This document shows positions 17,735 to 29,597 of a DNA stretch of 64,000 nt, one piece after another. This DNA is from Tepidimonas aquatica (GTDB taxonomy: Bacteria > Pseudomonadota > Gammaproteobacteria > Burkholderiales > Burkholderiaceae_C), in contig NZ_VJNA01000001.1 of assembly GCF_007556585.1 (NCBI RefSeq), positions 1-64,000 on the forward strand, written 5' to 3'. The translations under genes and the position numbers were made by a program. How positions within the stretch are numbered: the first letter of the stretch is position 1; every line of letters starts with the position of its first letter. Below the pieces are notes generated by a model. The model searched no databases and had not been told where the DNA came from. It saw only the letters and a list, made by a program, of their open reading frames with translations.

Positions 17735-19381
17735 TCAGGTTTCGGTGCTTTTGACGTCCATGACGCGCAGGCTGACGCCGCCCGCCTGGCGCGCGGCTTT
17801 GTCGCCGATGACGGGTTTGTTGGCCCACGACTGGTAGCGTGTGCGCAGTGGCTGCAGCCGCGCGGCCAGCGCCTCGGCGTCGTCGATGCAGGCTTGGTAG
17901 CGTTTGAGGGTGCCCCAGGCGGACTCGATGATTTTGGCGTTGCAGGTGGCGTGGCCGTGGGCGAGCAGCTCCAGCACCGCGGCGCGCGGGTTGCCCGCCA
18001 GGCTGTGGCGCATGGCGCCTTCGATGAGGCTGAGCACGTCGTTGTACAGGGCGCTGAGCCGCTCGGCGTAGGGCGGGTGGGCGCTGGCCGCCTGGGCCAG
18101 CAGGGCCGTCAGCGCCTTGGAGGTGCAAAAGCGCCGCCCCAGCACGGTCAGGCGCTCTTCGACTTCGTCGATCTGGATGGCGCGTGCCGCGGTGTACGCC
18201 AGCAGCGTGGCGAGGTTGCAGGCGGCTTCGAAGTCGAAGCCTTCGTCCAACAGTTGCGCCATCATGGCGCGCAAGCCCTGCAGCACGCGCGCGACTTGCG
18301 CTTCCAGCAGCAACTGGGCGATGTGCAGCACCTGCACCAGCCGTTGCAGGCGCTGCGATTCGGGGTGGCGCTCCAGGATGCGGCCGGCGTCGTCGATGCA
18401 GCGCTGCAGGCCCTTGCGGTCGCTGGCTTCGAAGCGCATGAAGCCCAGCAGCACCAGCGTCTGGGCGTCGAACATTTTGGAGTCCAGCCCCAGGCGCACG
18501 CTGCGCGCCAGCATCTGTTCGGCCAGCTCGCACTGGCCGCAGTAGTGCGCCAGCATGCCGTGGCGTTGCAGCCGGCTGATCGAGTACGGCGTGAGCTCGG
18601 TGGCCATGCGGTAAGCGGCCAACGCGGCGTCGAAGTTGCCCAGCTCGATTTGCGCGCGGCCCATGACGTCGTAGGCGTCGGCGTAGCCGGAATCGCTGTC
18701 CAGCAGGGCCTGCAGCGTGCCGCTGGCTTTTTGCGGTTGCCCCGCATCCAGTTGCGCGCGCGCCACGCCCAGCCGGGCCCACGGCAGGGCTTTGGCCTCG
18801 ACGACGGCTTCGTACAGGTGCTGCGCTTCGTCGTAGCGGTGCAGCCGCAGCAGCAGCTCGGCACCCACGCGCGCGGCGTAGAGCCAGTAGTCCTGCCGGG
18901 CGTGGAAGCGTTGCAGGCACAGCTCGGCGGCGCGCTCGAAGTCCTGCGCTTCGACGGCGCTGAAGATGTCGCGCAGCACGGTTTTGCGGTGGCGGGCGTA
19001 CCCGATGCGCTCGGCCAGCTGACGCGCCGTGAACGGCTTGAGCAGGTACGAGTCCAGCGCCGATTCGGCGGCTTCGGCCACGCGGGCGTACGTGGCCTCG
19101 GCCGTGACCATGATGAACACGGTGGCAAAGGGCAGCAGCCCGGCGCGGCGCAGGTCGTCCAGCAGCTCCTGCCCGGTGCCGTGGTCGTTGGGGAAATTTT
19201 GCTCGCACACCACGATGTCGAAGGTGCGAAATTCGAGCTGGCGGCGCGCGTCGGCGATGCGCGGCGCCTGGGCCACGGTGGCCGCGCCCAGGTCGCGCAG
19301 TTGCGCCACCAGGATGGAGCGCGAGGTGGGGTTGCCATCGACCACCAGGGCCGTGGCGCCGTACAAGTCCCAAGGGTTCAT
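17735..19381 (-). CDS. Receiver-like plus TPR protein, copy 2 (last gene of pil operon)
   Basis: This 548-aa protein has an N-terminal response-regulator receiver fold (residues 9-125) followed by a long TPR-type helical-repeat region (about 150-350) and a helical C-terminus. The receiver pocket is degraded: the N-terminal acidic pair reads VVDGN (Asp15 only), and the phospho-acceptor position, anchored on the following Pro64, is Glu60 in VVCEQNFP. Lys115 (LLKP) is kept. A Glu at that site can mimic phosphorylation. It is clearly a paralogue of the next gene upstream, which it overlaps by 4 bp. Placement after pilC suggests a scaffold or regulator of pilus function; this is inference. Confidence 0.8.
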   Translation of the reverse strand: MNPWDLYGATALVVDGNPTSRSILVAQLRDLGAATVAQAPRIADARRQLEFRTFDIVVCEQNFPNDHGTGQELLDDLRRAGLLPFATVFIMVTAEATYARVAEAAESALDSYLLKPFTARQLAERIGYARHRKTVLRDIFSAVEAQDFERAAELCLQRFHARQDYWLYAARVGAELLLRLHRYDEAQHLYEAVVEAKALPWARLGVARAQLDAGQPQKASGTLQALLDSDSGYADAYDVMGRAQIELGNFDAALAAYRMATELTPYSISRLQRHGMLAHYCGQCELAEQMLARSVRLGLDSKMFDAQTLVLLGFMRFEASDRKGLQRCIDDAGRILERHPESQRLQRLVQVLHIAQLLLEAQVARVLQGLRAMMAQLLDEGFDFEAACNLATLLAYTAARAIQIDEVEERLTVLGRRFCTSKALTALLAQAASAHPPYAERLSALYNDVLSLIEGAMRHSLAGNPRAAVLELLAHGHATCNAKIIESAWGTLKRYQACIDDAEALAARLQPLRTRYQSWANKPVIGDKAARQAGGVSLRVMDVKSTET

Positions 19382-21063
19382 GCGGGCTGGTCAGGGCGTG
19401 GGGGCAGGGGGCGGCGGTCCAGCGGCCCCAGGGCGATGCCGCCGGCGGGGCGCAGCCGGGGGTCGCCCAGCGCAGCGCGGTGGCGCGCGGTGCCGTAGGC
19501 GGCGCGCAGCGTGGTAACCTGCTGGTGCCAGCGCTCGCCGTTGGGCAGTTGGTTGCGGTGGCGCTGCAGCACCAGCCAGGCCGATTCCACCGCGCGGGCG
19601 TTGTAGGTCTGCTGCGCCAGGGTCACCAGCTCCGCCAGGCCCATGACGGGGTCACCGTCGCCAACGCGGCGCAGCGCCGCCTCGATGCGCTGCACCATGG
19701 TGGTTTCGCACTGGCGCAACTGCTCGGCGTAGGGGGTGTGGTGGCGCGCGGCGCTGGCCAGCAGTTCGCCCATCGCCTTGGAGGTGACCCAGCGCAGGCC
19801 GACACGCTCCACCAGCGCCGGCTGCGGCGCGAGCTGGCCGCGGTGCGTCAGCGCCGCCAGCGCCGCCAGGAGGTTGCAGGCGGCTTCCATCGTGAAGCCG
19901 GGCGTGGCAGCGTCGTCGTGCCAGCGCGCAACGTCGTCGTCCAGCGCGTGGCCGGTCTGGGCACGCTGCAGCGCGTCGGCCAGCTGGACGAAACGCTGCA
20001 GGCGGGCGTCGTCGGGGTCGGCGGCGGCGCGCTTGTGCAGCTCGGCGCGGTGGCGCTGCAGCTCGTCGGCGTCGTCGCGCTCGTAGGCAGCGATGGCCAG
20101 CAGCACCAGGCTTTCGGCGTCGAACATCTTGGAGTCCAGCCCCAGTGTGGCGGCGCGTTGCAGCAACTCCACCGCCTTGTCGCGGTTGCCGATCAAAAAC
20201 GCCAGCATGCCCAGCCGCTGCTGGCGGCCGATGGCCAGCGGCGTAGCCTCCAGCGCCCGCTCCAGGCTGTCCAGCGCCTGGGTGAACTGCCCCAGCTCCG
20301 TTTGCACGCGCGCCAGCACGTCCAGCGCGTCGGGGTCGTCGGGGTGCAGCTCCAGCAGTTGGCGCAGGGTTTGTTCGGCCGCCGCGGGGGCGCCGTCGTC
20401 GAGCTGGCAGCGCGCCACGCCCAGCAGCGCCCACGGCTTGGGATCGGCGTCCCAAATCGATTGGAACAGCGCTTGCGCCTGCCCTAGCCGCCCCAGGCGC
20501 AGCAGGATTTCGGCGCCCCAGCGCGCCGCCTGCAGCCACTGCGGGCCCCGGCTGGCGAAGCGTTGCAGGCACAGCTCGACGGCATCGTCGTGCCGGCCTT
20601 CTTCCAGCGCGCGGTGGATGTCCCACAGGGCGACTTTGCGCCGTTGCGCCTGCTCGATGCGGTCGTACAGGCTGCCGGCGGAGTACGGACGCACGATGTA
20701 GCTGTCCACCGACGATTCGGCAGCCTCGGCCACCTTGAGGTAGGTGGCCTCGTCGGTGATCAGGATGAACACGGTGCCAAACGGCAGCAGGCCGCTGCGG
20801 CGCAGGTCGTCCAGCAGCGCCTGGCCGGAGCCGCCGCGCGGGAAGTTGTCGCCGCAGACCACGACGTCGAACGGGTGGCGCTCGATTTCGCGCCGCGCAT
20901 CGGCGATGCGGCCGACCTGGGTGATGGAGCTGAAGCCCAACGCGCGCAGCTGGCCGGCCACCGTCATGCGGGCGGTGGGGTTGGCGTCCACCACCAGCGC
21001 GGCGCTGCGCCGCATGTCCGGCGGCAGCGGCGCGACGGTCCCGCCAGCGACGGCTGTGGTCAC
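19378..21063 (-). CDS. Receiver-like plus TPR protein, copy 1
   Basis: This 561-aa protein has the same plan as its downstream neighbour: a receiver-like domain (about residues 20-135), then TPR-like repeats with matching blocks (QALLDDLRRSGLLPFGTVFI, LGLDSKMFDAESLVLLA) and a helical C-terminus. In the pocket the acceptor motif reads VVCGDNFP (Gly71-Asp72, one residue out of register with the Pro), the acidic start is VVDAN, and the invariant Lys is Arg125 (IVRPY). It is therefore unlikely to be a conventional phospho-switch. Its ATG overlaps the pilC stop by 4 bp, so the order is pilB-pilC-copy 1-copy 2. Confidence 0.8.
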   Translation of the reverse strand: MTTAVAGGTVAPLPPDMRRSAALVVDANPTARMTVAGQLRALGFSSITQVGRIADARREIERHPFDVVVCGDNFPRGGSGQALLDDLRRSGLLPFGTVFILITDEATYLKVAEAAESSVDSYIVRPYSAGSLYDRIEQAQRRKVALWDIHRALEEGRHDDAVELCLQRFASRGPQWLQAARWGAEILLRLGRLGQAQALFQSIWDADPKPWALLGVARCQLDDGAPAAAEQTLRQLLELHPDDPDALDVLARVQTELGQFTQALDSLERALEATPLAIGRQQRLGMLAFLIGNRDKAVELLQRAATLGLDSKMFDAESLVLLAIAAYERDDADELQRHRAELHKRAAADPDDARLQRFVQLADALQRAQTGHALDDDVARWHDDAATPGFTMEAACNLLAALAALTHRGQLAPQPALVERVGLRWVTSKAMGELLASAARHHTPYAEQLRQCETTMVQRIEAALRRVGDGDPVMGLAELVTLAQQTYNARAVESAWLVLQRHRNQLPNGERWHQQVTTLRAAYGTARHRAALGDPRLRPAGGIALGPLDRRPLPPRPDQPA

Positions 21064-22274
21064 ACGACGGCCCCGAGTTTGAAAATCGGCAGGTACATCG
21101 CCACCACGATGCCACCGATGATGGTGCCCAGGATGACGATGATGATGGGCTCCATCAGGCTCGAGAGGCCCGCGACCATGTCGTTGACCTCCTGCTCATA
21201 AAAGTCGGCGGCTTTGCCGAGCATATGGTCGATGGCGCCCGACTCTTCGCCGATGGCGCACATTTGCAGCACCATCGACGGAAACACCCCGGTGTTGGTC
21301 ATGGCCTGGGTCAGCGCCGTGCCGGTGGCGACTTCTTGCTGGATTTTTTCGGTGGCTTCGGCGTACAGCGAGTTGCCGGCGGCGCCCCCCACGGAGTCCA
21401 GCGCCTCCACCAGCGGCACGCCGGCGGCGAACATCGTGGCCAGCGTGCGCGTCCAGCGCGCGATGGCGGACTTTTCGACCAGCGGCCCAAAGATGGGCAG
21501 CCGCAGCAGCAGCCTGTCCATGAAGCGCTGCACTTTCTCGCTGCGCCGCCAGGCCTGGAAGAAAAAGTACAGTCCGCCGCCCAGTACGCCAAAAATCAGC
21601 CACCAGTAGGCGACGAAAAATTCGCTCATCGCGATGACGGCCAACGTGGGCGCGGGCAGGTCGGCACCGAACGAGGTGAACACCTCCTTGAACGCGGGCA
21701 CGACAAAGATCATGATGACCGACACGACGATGAAGGCCACCACCAGCACCGCGGTGGGGTACATCAGCGCCGACTTGACCTTGCTTTTGATGGCTTCGGT
21801 TTTTTCCAGGTAGCTGGCCAGACGGTCGAGGATTTCTTCCAGGATACCGGCCGCCTCGCCCGCTTCGACCAGGTTGCAGTACAGGGCGTTGAAGTACATC
21901 GGGTGCTTGCGAAACGCCGCCGACAGCGAGGTGCCCGTCTCGACGTCGGTGCGAATGTCGTACAGCAGCCGTGCCACGCTGGGGTTGGGGTTGCCGCGGC
22001 CGACGATGTCGAACGCCTGCAGCAGCGGCACGCCGGCTTTCATCATCGTCGCCAGCTGCCGCGTAAAGATGGCGATGTCCTTGGGCTTGATGCGCTTGGC
22101 CGAGGCCAGGCGGCGTTTTTTGACCTTGCTGACCACGATGCCCTGACGGCGCAGCTGCGCCTGCACCTGGGCTTCGCCAACGGCGCGCATTTCGCCTTTG
22201 ACCGCTTTGCCGTTGCGGTCCTTGCCCTCCCACTCGAAGATGTGTTCGCGGGCGGTTTGGGTTGCCGTGGCCAT
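21060..22274 (-). CDS. pilC: Type IV pilus inner-membrane platform protein
   Basis: This 404-aa protein has two tandem T2SSF domains (about residues 70-195 and 275-395), each with the conserved pattern F-x-R-Q-L-A-T-M-x-x-A-G-x-P and three membrane helices in total. PilC couples the motor ATPases to pilin addition. It follows pilB by 56 bp and overlaps the receiver-TPR gene by 4 bp. pilD, which commonly follows pilC in this order, is absent. Confidence 0.95.
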   Translation of the reverse strand: MATATQTAREHIFEWEGKDRNGKAVKGEMRAVGEAQVQAQLRRQGIVVSKVKKRRLASAKRIKPKDIAIFTRQLATMMKAGVPLLQAFDIVGRGNPNPSVARLLYDIRTDVETGTSLSAAFRKHPMYFNALYCNLVEAGEAAGILEEILDRLASYLEKTEAIKSKVKSALMYPTAVLVVAFIVVSVIMIFVVPAFKEVFTSFGADLPAPTLAVIAMSEFFVAYWWLIFGVLGGGLYFFFQAWRRSEKVQRFMDRLLLRLPIFGPLVEKSAIARWTRTLATMFAAGVPLVEALDSVGGAAGNSLYAEATEKIQQEVATGTALTQAMTNTGVFPSMVLQMCAIGEESGAIDHMLGKAADFYEQEVNDMVAGLSSLMEPIIIVILGTIIGGIVVAMYLPIFKLGAVV

Positions 22275-22330
22275 GCGCGTTCCCCGATGGTGTGTGGCGG
22301 TGGGTGGTGGTGCCGCTGGGAGCCCTGAGG

Positions 22331-24061
<1,731 letters not shown>

Positions 24062-24107
24062 CGAGTCCTCCGTTCAGGGGGGTGGTGTGGGTGGGGTCGG
24101 CTTCGTG

Positions 24108-24113
24108 TATATT
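24108..24113 (+). promoter_or_regulatory. Possible -10 element for accBC
   Basis: TATATT lies about 65 bp before the accB start in the pilB-accB divergent region (24062-24177). No clear -35 was found. Confidence 0.3.
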
Positions 24114-24177
24114 GCGCCCTCCTTGCGCGCCGTTGCCGGCGCGATGCCTGCCAGTTCGGAGCATATACGGAGTCACC

Positions 24178-24642
24178 ATGGATCTGCGCAAGCTCAAAAC
24201 GCTCATCGACCTGGTCTCGGAGTCCAACATCTCCGAACTCGAAATCACCGAGGCCGAAGGCAAGGTGCGCATCGTCAAGGGCGCACCAGCCGCCCAAGCC
24301 GTGGTTGCGGCCCCCGTGGCCATGCCCGCGCCCGCCGTGTTGACGGTGCCGGCGCCGGCCGAACCCGCGGCGCCCGCCACCGCCCCGACCGCCGCACCCG
24401 TGCCGCAGGGCCATGTGATCAAGTCGCCCATGGTGGGCACCTTCTACCGCGCCCCCAGCCCCGGTGCCAAGCCCTTTGTCGAAGTGGGCCAGGCGGTCAA
24501 GGAGGGCGAGCCGGTGTGCATCATCGAAGCCATGAAGATTCTCAACGAGATCGAGGCCGATCGGGCGGGCATCATCAAAGAGATTCTGGTCGAAAACGGC
24601 CAGGCCGTGGAATACGGGCAACCCCTGTTCGTGCTCGAGTGA
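24178..24642 (+). CDS. accB: Acetyl-CoA carboxylase biotin carboxyl carrier protein
   Basis: This 154-aa protein has an N-terminal dimerisation segment ([23 protein letters not shown]), an Ala/Pro-rich linker (about residues 40-82) and the biotinyl domain, with the biotin lysine at K120 in the E-A-M-K-I motif. It carries CO2 between the biotin carboxylase and the carboxyltransferase in fatty-acid synthesis. accC follows 12 bp later, the usual pair. Confidence 0.97.
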   Translation: MDLRKLKTLIDLVSESNISELEITEAEGKVRIVKGAPAAQAVVAAPVAMPAPAVLTVPAPAEPAAPATAPTAAPVPQGHVIKSPMVGTFYRAPSPGAKPFVEVGQAVKEGEPVCIIEAMKILNEIEADRAGIIKEILVENGQAVEYGQPLFVLE

Positions 24643-24654
24643 GTCGCTGCGGCC

Positions 24655-25993
<1,339 letters not shown>

Positions 25994-26007
<14 letters not shown>

Positions 26008-26926
26008 ACCCACCGCCGGCGCGGCAGCGCGCTGGTTCGAGCTGGTGCTGCGCGTGCCCGAGCCGCGCGTGGAAGACGTGTGCGACGCGCTGGAAGCGTT
26101 GGACGCGCTCAGCGTCAGCGTGGAAGACGCCGACGCCGACACACCGGCGGAGCGGGCGCTGTTTGGCGAGCCGGGGCTGCCACCACCGGCGGCGGGCTGG
26201 CAGCATTCACGCGTGGTGGCGCTGTTCGACACCGAAGCGCAGGCGCGCGAAGCGGCGGCGCTGCTGGCGCCGCAGGACTTTTTTGCCGAGTGCGCGGTGC
26301 TGGGCGTGCGGCCGGTGGCCGACACCGACTGGGTGCGCCTGACGCAGACCCAGTTCGACCCGGTGCCGATCACGCCGGCGTTCTGGATCGTGCCGAGCTG
26401 GCACGAGCCGCCGGCGCAGGCGCGCACCGTGATCCGGCTCGACCCCGGGCTGGCGTTTGGCACCGGCACGCACCCCACGACGCACATGTGCCTGCGCTGG
26501 ATCGCCACCCACGGGGTGACGGGCTGCAGGGTGCTGGACTACGGCTGCGGGTCGGGCATTTTGGCCATCGCCGCGGCCAAGCATGGCGCGGCGGCGGTGG
26601 ACGCGGTGGACATCGACCCCGCGGCGGTGCAGGCCACCGAAGCCAACGCCGCGGCCAACGGCGTGACGCTGCGCGCGGGACTGCCCGAGCGTGCCCAAGG
26701 CCCCTACGACGTGGTGCTGGCCAACATCCTGGCCACGCCGCTGAAGGTGCTGGCGCCGCTGCTGAGCAGCCTGGTGGCGCCGGGTGGCCATCTGGTGCTG
26801 GCCGGCATCTTGCAGCGCCAGGCTGACGAGCTGCGCGACGCCTACGCGCCCTGGCTGGCGTTGCAGGTGCACGACGCCCTGGACGGCTGGATCCTGATGA
26901 CGGGCACACGAACCGCGGCCGCGTGA
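25994..26926 (+). CDS. prmA: Ribosomal protein L11 methyltransferase
   Basis: This 310-aa SAM-dependent enzyme trimethylates ribosomal protein L11. The N-terminal recognition domain is followed by a Rossmann methyltransferase with [18 protein letters not shown] (motif I), [14 protein letters not shown], and the NPPF-like NIL block in [27 protein letters not shown] is the family's substrate-site signature. GTG 25994 inside accC gives the natural length and couples the two genes. Confidence 0.94.
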
Positions 26927-26963
26927 GCGCGCGCGCCGGCACGCCACCGCGTGCGGGCACCGT

Positions 26964-26969
26964 CATAAT
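26964..26969 (+). promoter_or_regulatory. -10 hexamer for a leaderless mRNA of the zinc-ribbon protein
   Basis: CATAAT ends six bases before ATG 26976, which places the transcription start at the start codon itself. Confidence 0.4.
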
Positions 26970-26975
26970 CGCGCC

Positions 26976-27884
26976 ATGCGCTTCGTCACCCGCTGCCCCT
27001 CGTGCGGCACGTCGTTTCGCGTCGTCGTCGATCAACTCAAGATCGCCGACGGGTGGGTGCGCTGCGGCTGGTGCCAGCACGTGTTCGACGCCACGCAGGA
27101 TTTGCAGCCGGAGCCAGCCCCGGCGCCGAGTCAGCCGCCCGACGCGCGGGTGCTGCCCGAGACCGCGGCAACGCCAGCCCCCACGGCGGCGCAGCACCTG
27201 GTCGAACCGCCGCCCGCGGGGGCGCCGGCCGAACCCGGGCCCCAGCCACAGTCCGTGGCGGCGCCTGCGCAGCCCGAGGCGGCACCCCAGCCGCCGGCGC
27301 CTGCCTGGGCGCCTGAGCCTGAGCCGGCGTCGCGGCCGGACGAGCCCGTTTCGCAGCCTGAGCCTGAGCCGGCGTTTGTGCGCCAGGCGCGTCGCCGCGC
27401 GCGCTGGCAGCACCCGCTGGTGCGCGCGGTGCTGGCGGCGGTGGCGCTGGGGCTGACCGGTCTGTTGCTGGCGCAACTGGCCTGGCTGGGGCGGGCGGCG
27501 GTGCTGGCGCGTTGGCCGCAAGCCCTGCCGTGGTACGAACTGGCCTGCCAGCCGCTTGGCTGCACGGTGGGGCGGCAGCGCCCGGCCGGGGCGGTGGTGG
27601 TCGAGGGGTCGGTGCTGCTGCGCCGTGCCCCCGACCGCTACAGCTTCCACCTGGTGCTGCGCAACCAGGCCGACGCCGAGGTGGAGGCCCCGGCGCTGGA
27701 GTTGACGCTGGTCGACGCGCAGGGCGAACCGCTGGCGCGCCGGGTATGGTTGCCGCCGCAGTGGCCGCAACCGACCGAACGGCTGGCCGCCGCGACCGAG
27801 TGGCCCTTGCAGTTCGAGCTGGCCTTCGACCACCCCCAAGCCAGCCGCATGAACGGCTACCGGGTGGTGCTGTTTTACCCCTGA
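26976..27884 (+). CDS. Zinc-ribbon and DUF3426 domain membrane protein
   Basis: This 302-aa protein starts with an MJ0042-type zinc finger (TRCPSCGTSFRV, then VRCGWCQHVFD; four Cys). A Pro/Ala/Glu-rich linker follows (about residues 45-135), then a basic patch, one membrane helix (about 148-170) and a DUF3426 domain outside, with a Cys pair (ACQPLGC). Proteins of this build are widespread in betaproteobacteria next to prmA, with unknown function. The zinc finger would be cytoplasmic and the DUF3426 part periplasmic. It is followed by the PfkB gene 12 bp later. Confidence 0.88.
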   Translation: MRFVTRCPSCGTSFRVVVDQLKIADGWVRCGWCQHVFDATQDLQPEPAPAPSQPPDARVLPETAATPAPTAAQHLVEPPPAGAPAEPGPQPQSVAAPAQPEAAPQPPAPAWAPEPEPASRPDEPVSQPEPEPAFVRQARRRARWQHPLVRAVLAAVALGLTGLLLAQLAWLGRAAVLARWPQALPWYELACQPLGCTVGRQRPAGAVVVEGSVLLRRAPDRYSFHLVLRNQADAEVEAPALELTLVDAQGEPLARRVWLPPQWPQPTERLAAATEWPLQFELAFDHPQASRMNGYRVVLFYP

Positions 27885-27896
27885 TCCCCTGACACC

Positions 27897-28802
27897 ATGA
27901 CCATTCTTGTTTGCGGCTCGCTGGCGTTTGACACCATCATGGACTTCGAAGGCCGCTTTGCCGACCACATCCTGCCCGATCAGCTGCACATCCTCAACGT
28001 GGCCTTCGTGGTGCCGGCGCTGCGGCGCGAGTTCGGCGGCTGCGCTGGCAACATCGCGTATGGGCTGCGCCAGTTGGGCGCCGCCGTGCGGCCCGTGGCC
28101 ACGCTGGGCGAGGACGGCCGGCACTACCTGCAGCGGCTGCGCGCGCTGGGTGTGGACACCGGCGCGATCCGGGTGCTGGGCGAGCACTACACCGCCCAGG
28201 CCATGATCATGACCGACCGCGACAACAACCAGATCACGGCCTTCCACCCCGGCGCGATGGCGCTGGCGCACACCAATCCCGTGGCCGACACCTCGGGCGT
28301 GCCGCTGGCCATCCTGTCGCCCGACGGCAAGCAAGCCACCTGGGAGCACGCCCACCAACTGCACGCGGCGGGCGTGCCGTTCGTGTTCGACCCCGGGCAG
28401 GGGCTGCCGATGTTCAGTGGCGAGGAGCTGCTACGCCTGGTGGAGCTGGCCGACTGGGCGGCGCTGAACGACTACGAAGCGCGGCTGCTGTGCGACCGCA
28501 CGGGGCTGACGCTGGCGCAACTGTCACGCCACCTGCGTGCCCTGGTGGTCACGTTGGGCGAGCTCGGCTGCGACGTGTGGGTCGAGGGCACAGCCACGCG
28601 CGTGCCGGGTGAGCCGGCCAGCGCCATCGTCGACCCCACCGGCTGTGGCGACGCTTTCCGCGCCGCGTTGCTGTACGGCTTGGCCCAGGGCTGGCCGGTG
28701 CTGCGCGCGGCCCGGCTGGGCAACCGCATCGGGGCCATCAAAATCGCCACCCGTGGTGGCCAGAACTGGAGCCTGCCGCCCGGCTTTGACGTGCAGGCCT
28801 GA
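27897..28802 (+). CDS. PfkB-family carbohydrate/nucleoside kinase
   Basis: This 301-aa kinase has the PfkB N-terminal motif GGCAGNIAYGLRQLGA and the C-terminal signature DPTGCGDAFRAALLYGL with the catalytic Asp in the anion-hole motif. The family phosphorylates sugars or nucleosides. The short lid and the FGGCAGNIAY motif resemble the adenosine-kinase-like subgroup of betaproteobacteria, but the substrate is not certain. It lies close behind the DUF3426 gene on the same strand. Confidence 0.88.
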   Translation: MTILVCGSLAFDTIMDFEGRFADHILPDQLHILNVAFVVPALRREFGGCAGNIAYGLRQLGAAVRPVATLGEDGRHYLQRLRALGVDTGAIRVLGEHYTAQAMIMTDRDNNQITAFHPGAMALAHTNPVADTSGVPLAILSPDGKQATWEHAHQLHAAGVPFVFDPGQGLPMFSGEELLRLVELADWAALNDYEARLLCDRTGLTLAQLSRHLRALVVTLGELGCDVWVEGTATRVPGEPASAIVDPTGCGDAFRAALLYGLAQGWPVLRAARLGNRIGAIKIATRGGQNWSLPPGFDVQA

Positions 28803-28844
28803 CGCGGCGGGCGGGGCGGGTGCCGCGCCAGCCGCGCGGCGGCC

Positions 28845-29513
28845 TCAGGGCCGTGGACCGGTCGGGAAAGGCCACGCCGCCGTCGGCGCAAGTTTGGTCT
28901 GCGCCGCCGGTGCAGGGGCAGCGGACTTTTGGGCGGCGGTTTTGGCGCCGCTGCCAGCCTTCGACGGGGCGGCCTTCTTGGCCGGCGCCGCTGCGGCCGT
29001 GGTGGCCTTGGCAGACTTGGCGGGAGCGGCCGCCTTCTTGGTCGCCGCCGCCTTGGCCCGGGCCGCTGGGGGCTTGCTGGCTGCGGCCTTGGCCGGCGTA
29101 GGCTGGGCGGCACCGGTCTTGGCCTTGCTGGTGGCGGCCGCGGCTTCGGCGGTCACTTTCTCGGTTGGCGAGGTCTTGGCCGTGGTCTTCGGGCTGGCAG
29201 ACTTCTTCGCGCTCGCGGGGGCCGCCGCGGCTGTCTTGGTGGCGGTCTTTGCGGTGGCTTGGGTGTCGCCCACCGCCGACGTGCGGGCCTTGGCGGCCAC
29301 GGCCTTCTTGGCTGGCGCCGCTGCGGCCTTGGTGGCCTTGGTGGCCGCGGCGGGGGCTGGGGTGGCGGCGCTGGCCGCCTTGCTGGTGCGCTTCTTCGTC
29401 GGCGCGGCTGCTGTGGCGGGCTCGGCGGTGGGCTGCGCTGCCGTCTTCGTGGTGGCCGTCTTTTTCTTGGCGGGCTCGGTGGCCGCAGCGGCGGCCTTCT
29501 TCGCGGTTGCCAT
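28845..29513 (-). CDS. Histone H1-like, Lys/Ala-rich DNA-binding protein
   Basis: This 222-aa protein is nearly all Ala, Lys, Thr, Pro and Ser, built of degenerate P-A-K-K-A and A-T-K-A-type repeats, like the C-terminal tail of eukaryotic histone H1 and the bacterial AlgP/Hc1 proteins. It should be disordered, strongly basic and DNA-binding, with a nucleoid or gene-regulation role. AGGAG eight bases upstream supports ATG 29513; an in-frame start at 29549 lacks one. It lies downstream of nrdB on the same strand, 84 bp away. Such low-complexity proteins vary in repeat number between strains. Confidence 0.85.
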   Translation of the reverse strand: MATAKKAAAAATEPAKKKTATTKTAAQPTAEPATAAAPTKKRTSKAASAATPAPAAATKATKAAAAPAKKAVAAKARTSAVGDTQATAKTATKTAAAAPASAKKSASPKTTAKTSPTEKVTAEAAAATSKAKTGAAQPTPAKAAASKPPAARAKAAATKKAAAPAKSAKATTAAAAPAKKAAPSKAGSGAKTAAQKSAAPAPAAQTKLAPTAAWPFPTGPRP

Positions 29514-29597
29514 GAGGTTCTCCTGTCTCAGGTTGGCGGGTGGGAACACGGTGACGGCGGCGCAGCGCTGCGGCGGACCTGGCTCAGGGGCCGGGTC

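Noticed and set aside
28845-29513. Repetitive Lys/Ala stretch as non-coding repeat DNA
   Set aside because: It is open in one frame with a good ribosome site and the amino-acid pattern of histone H1-like proteins.
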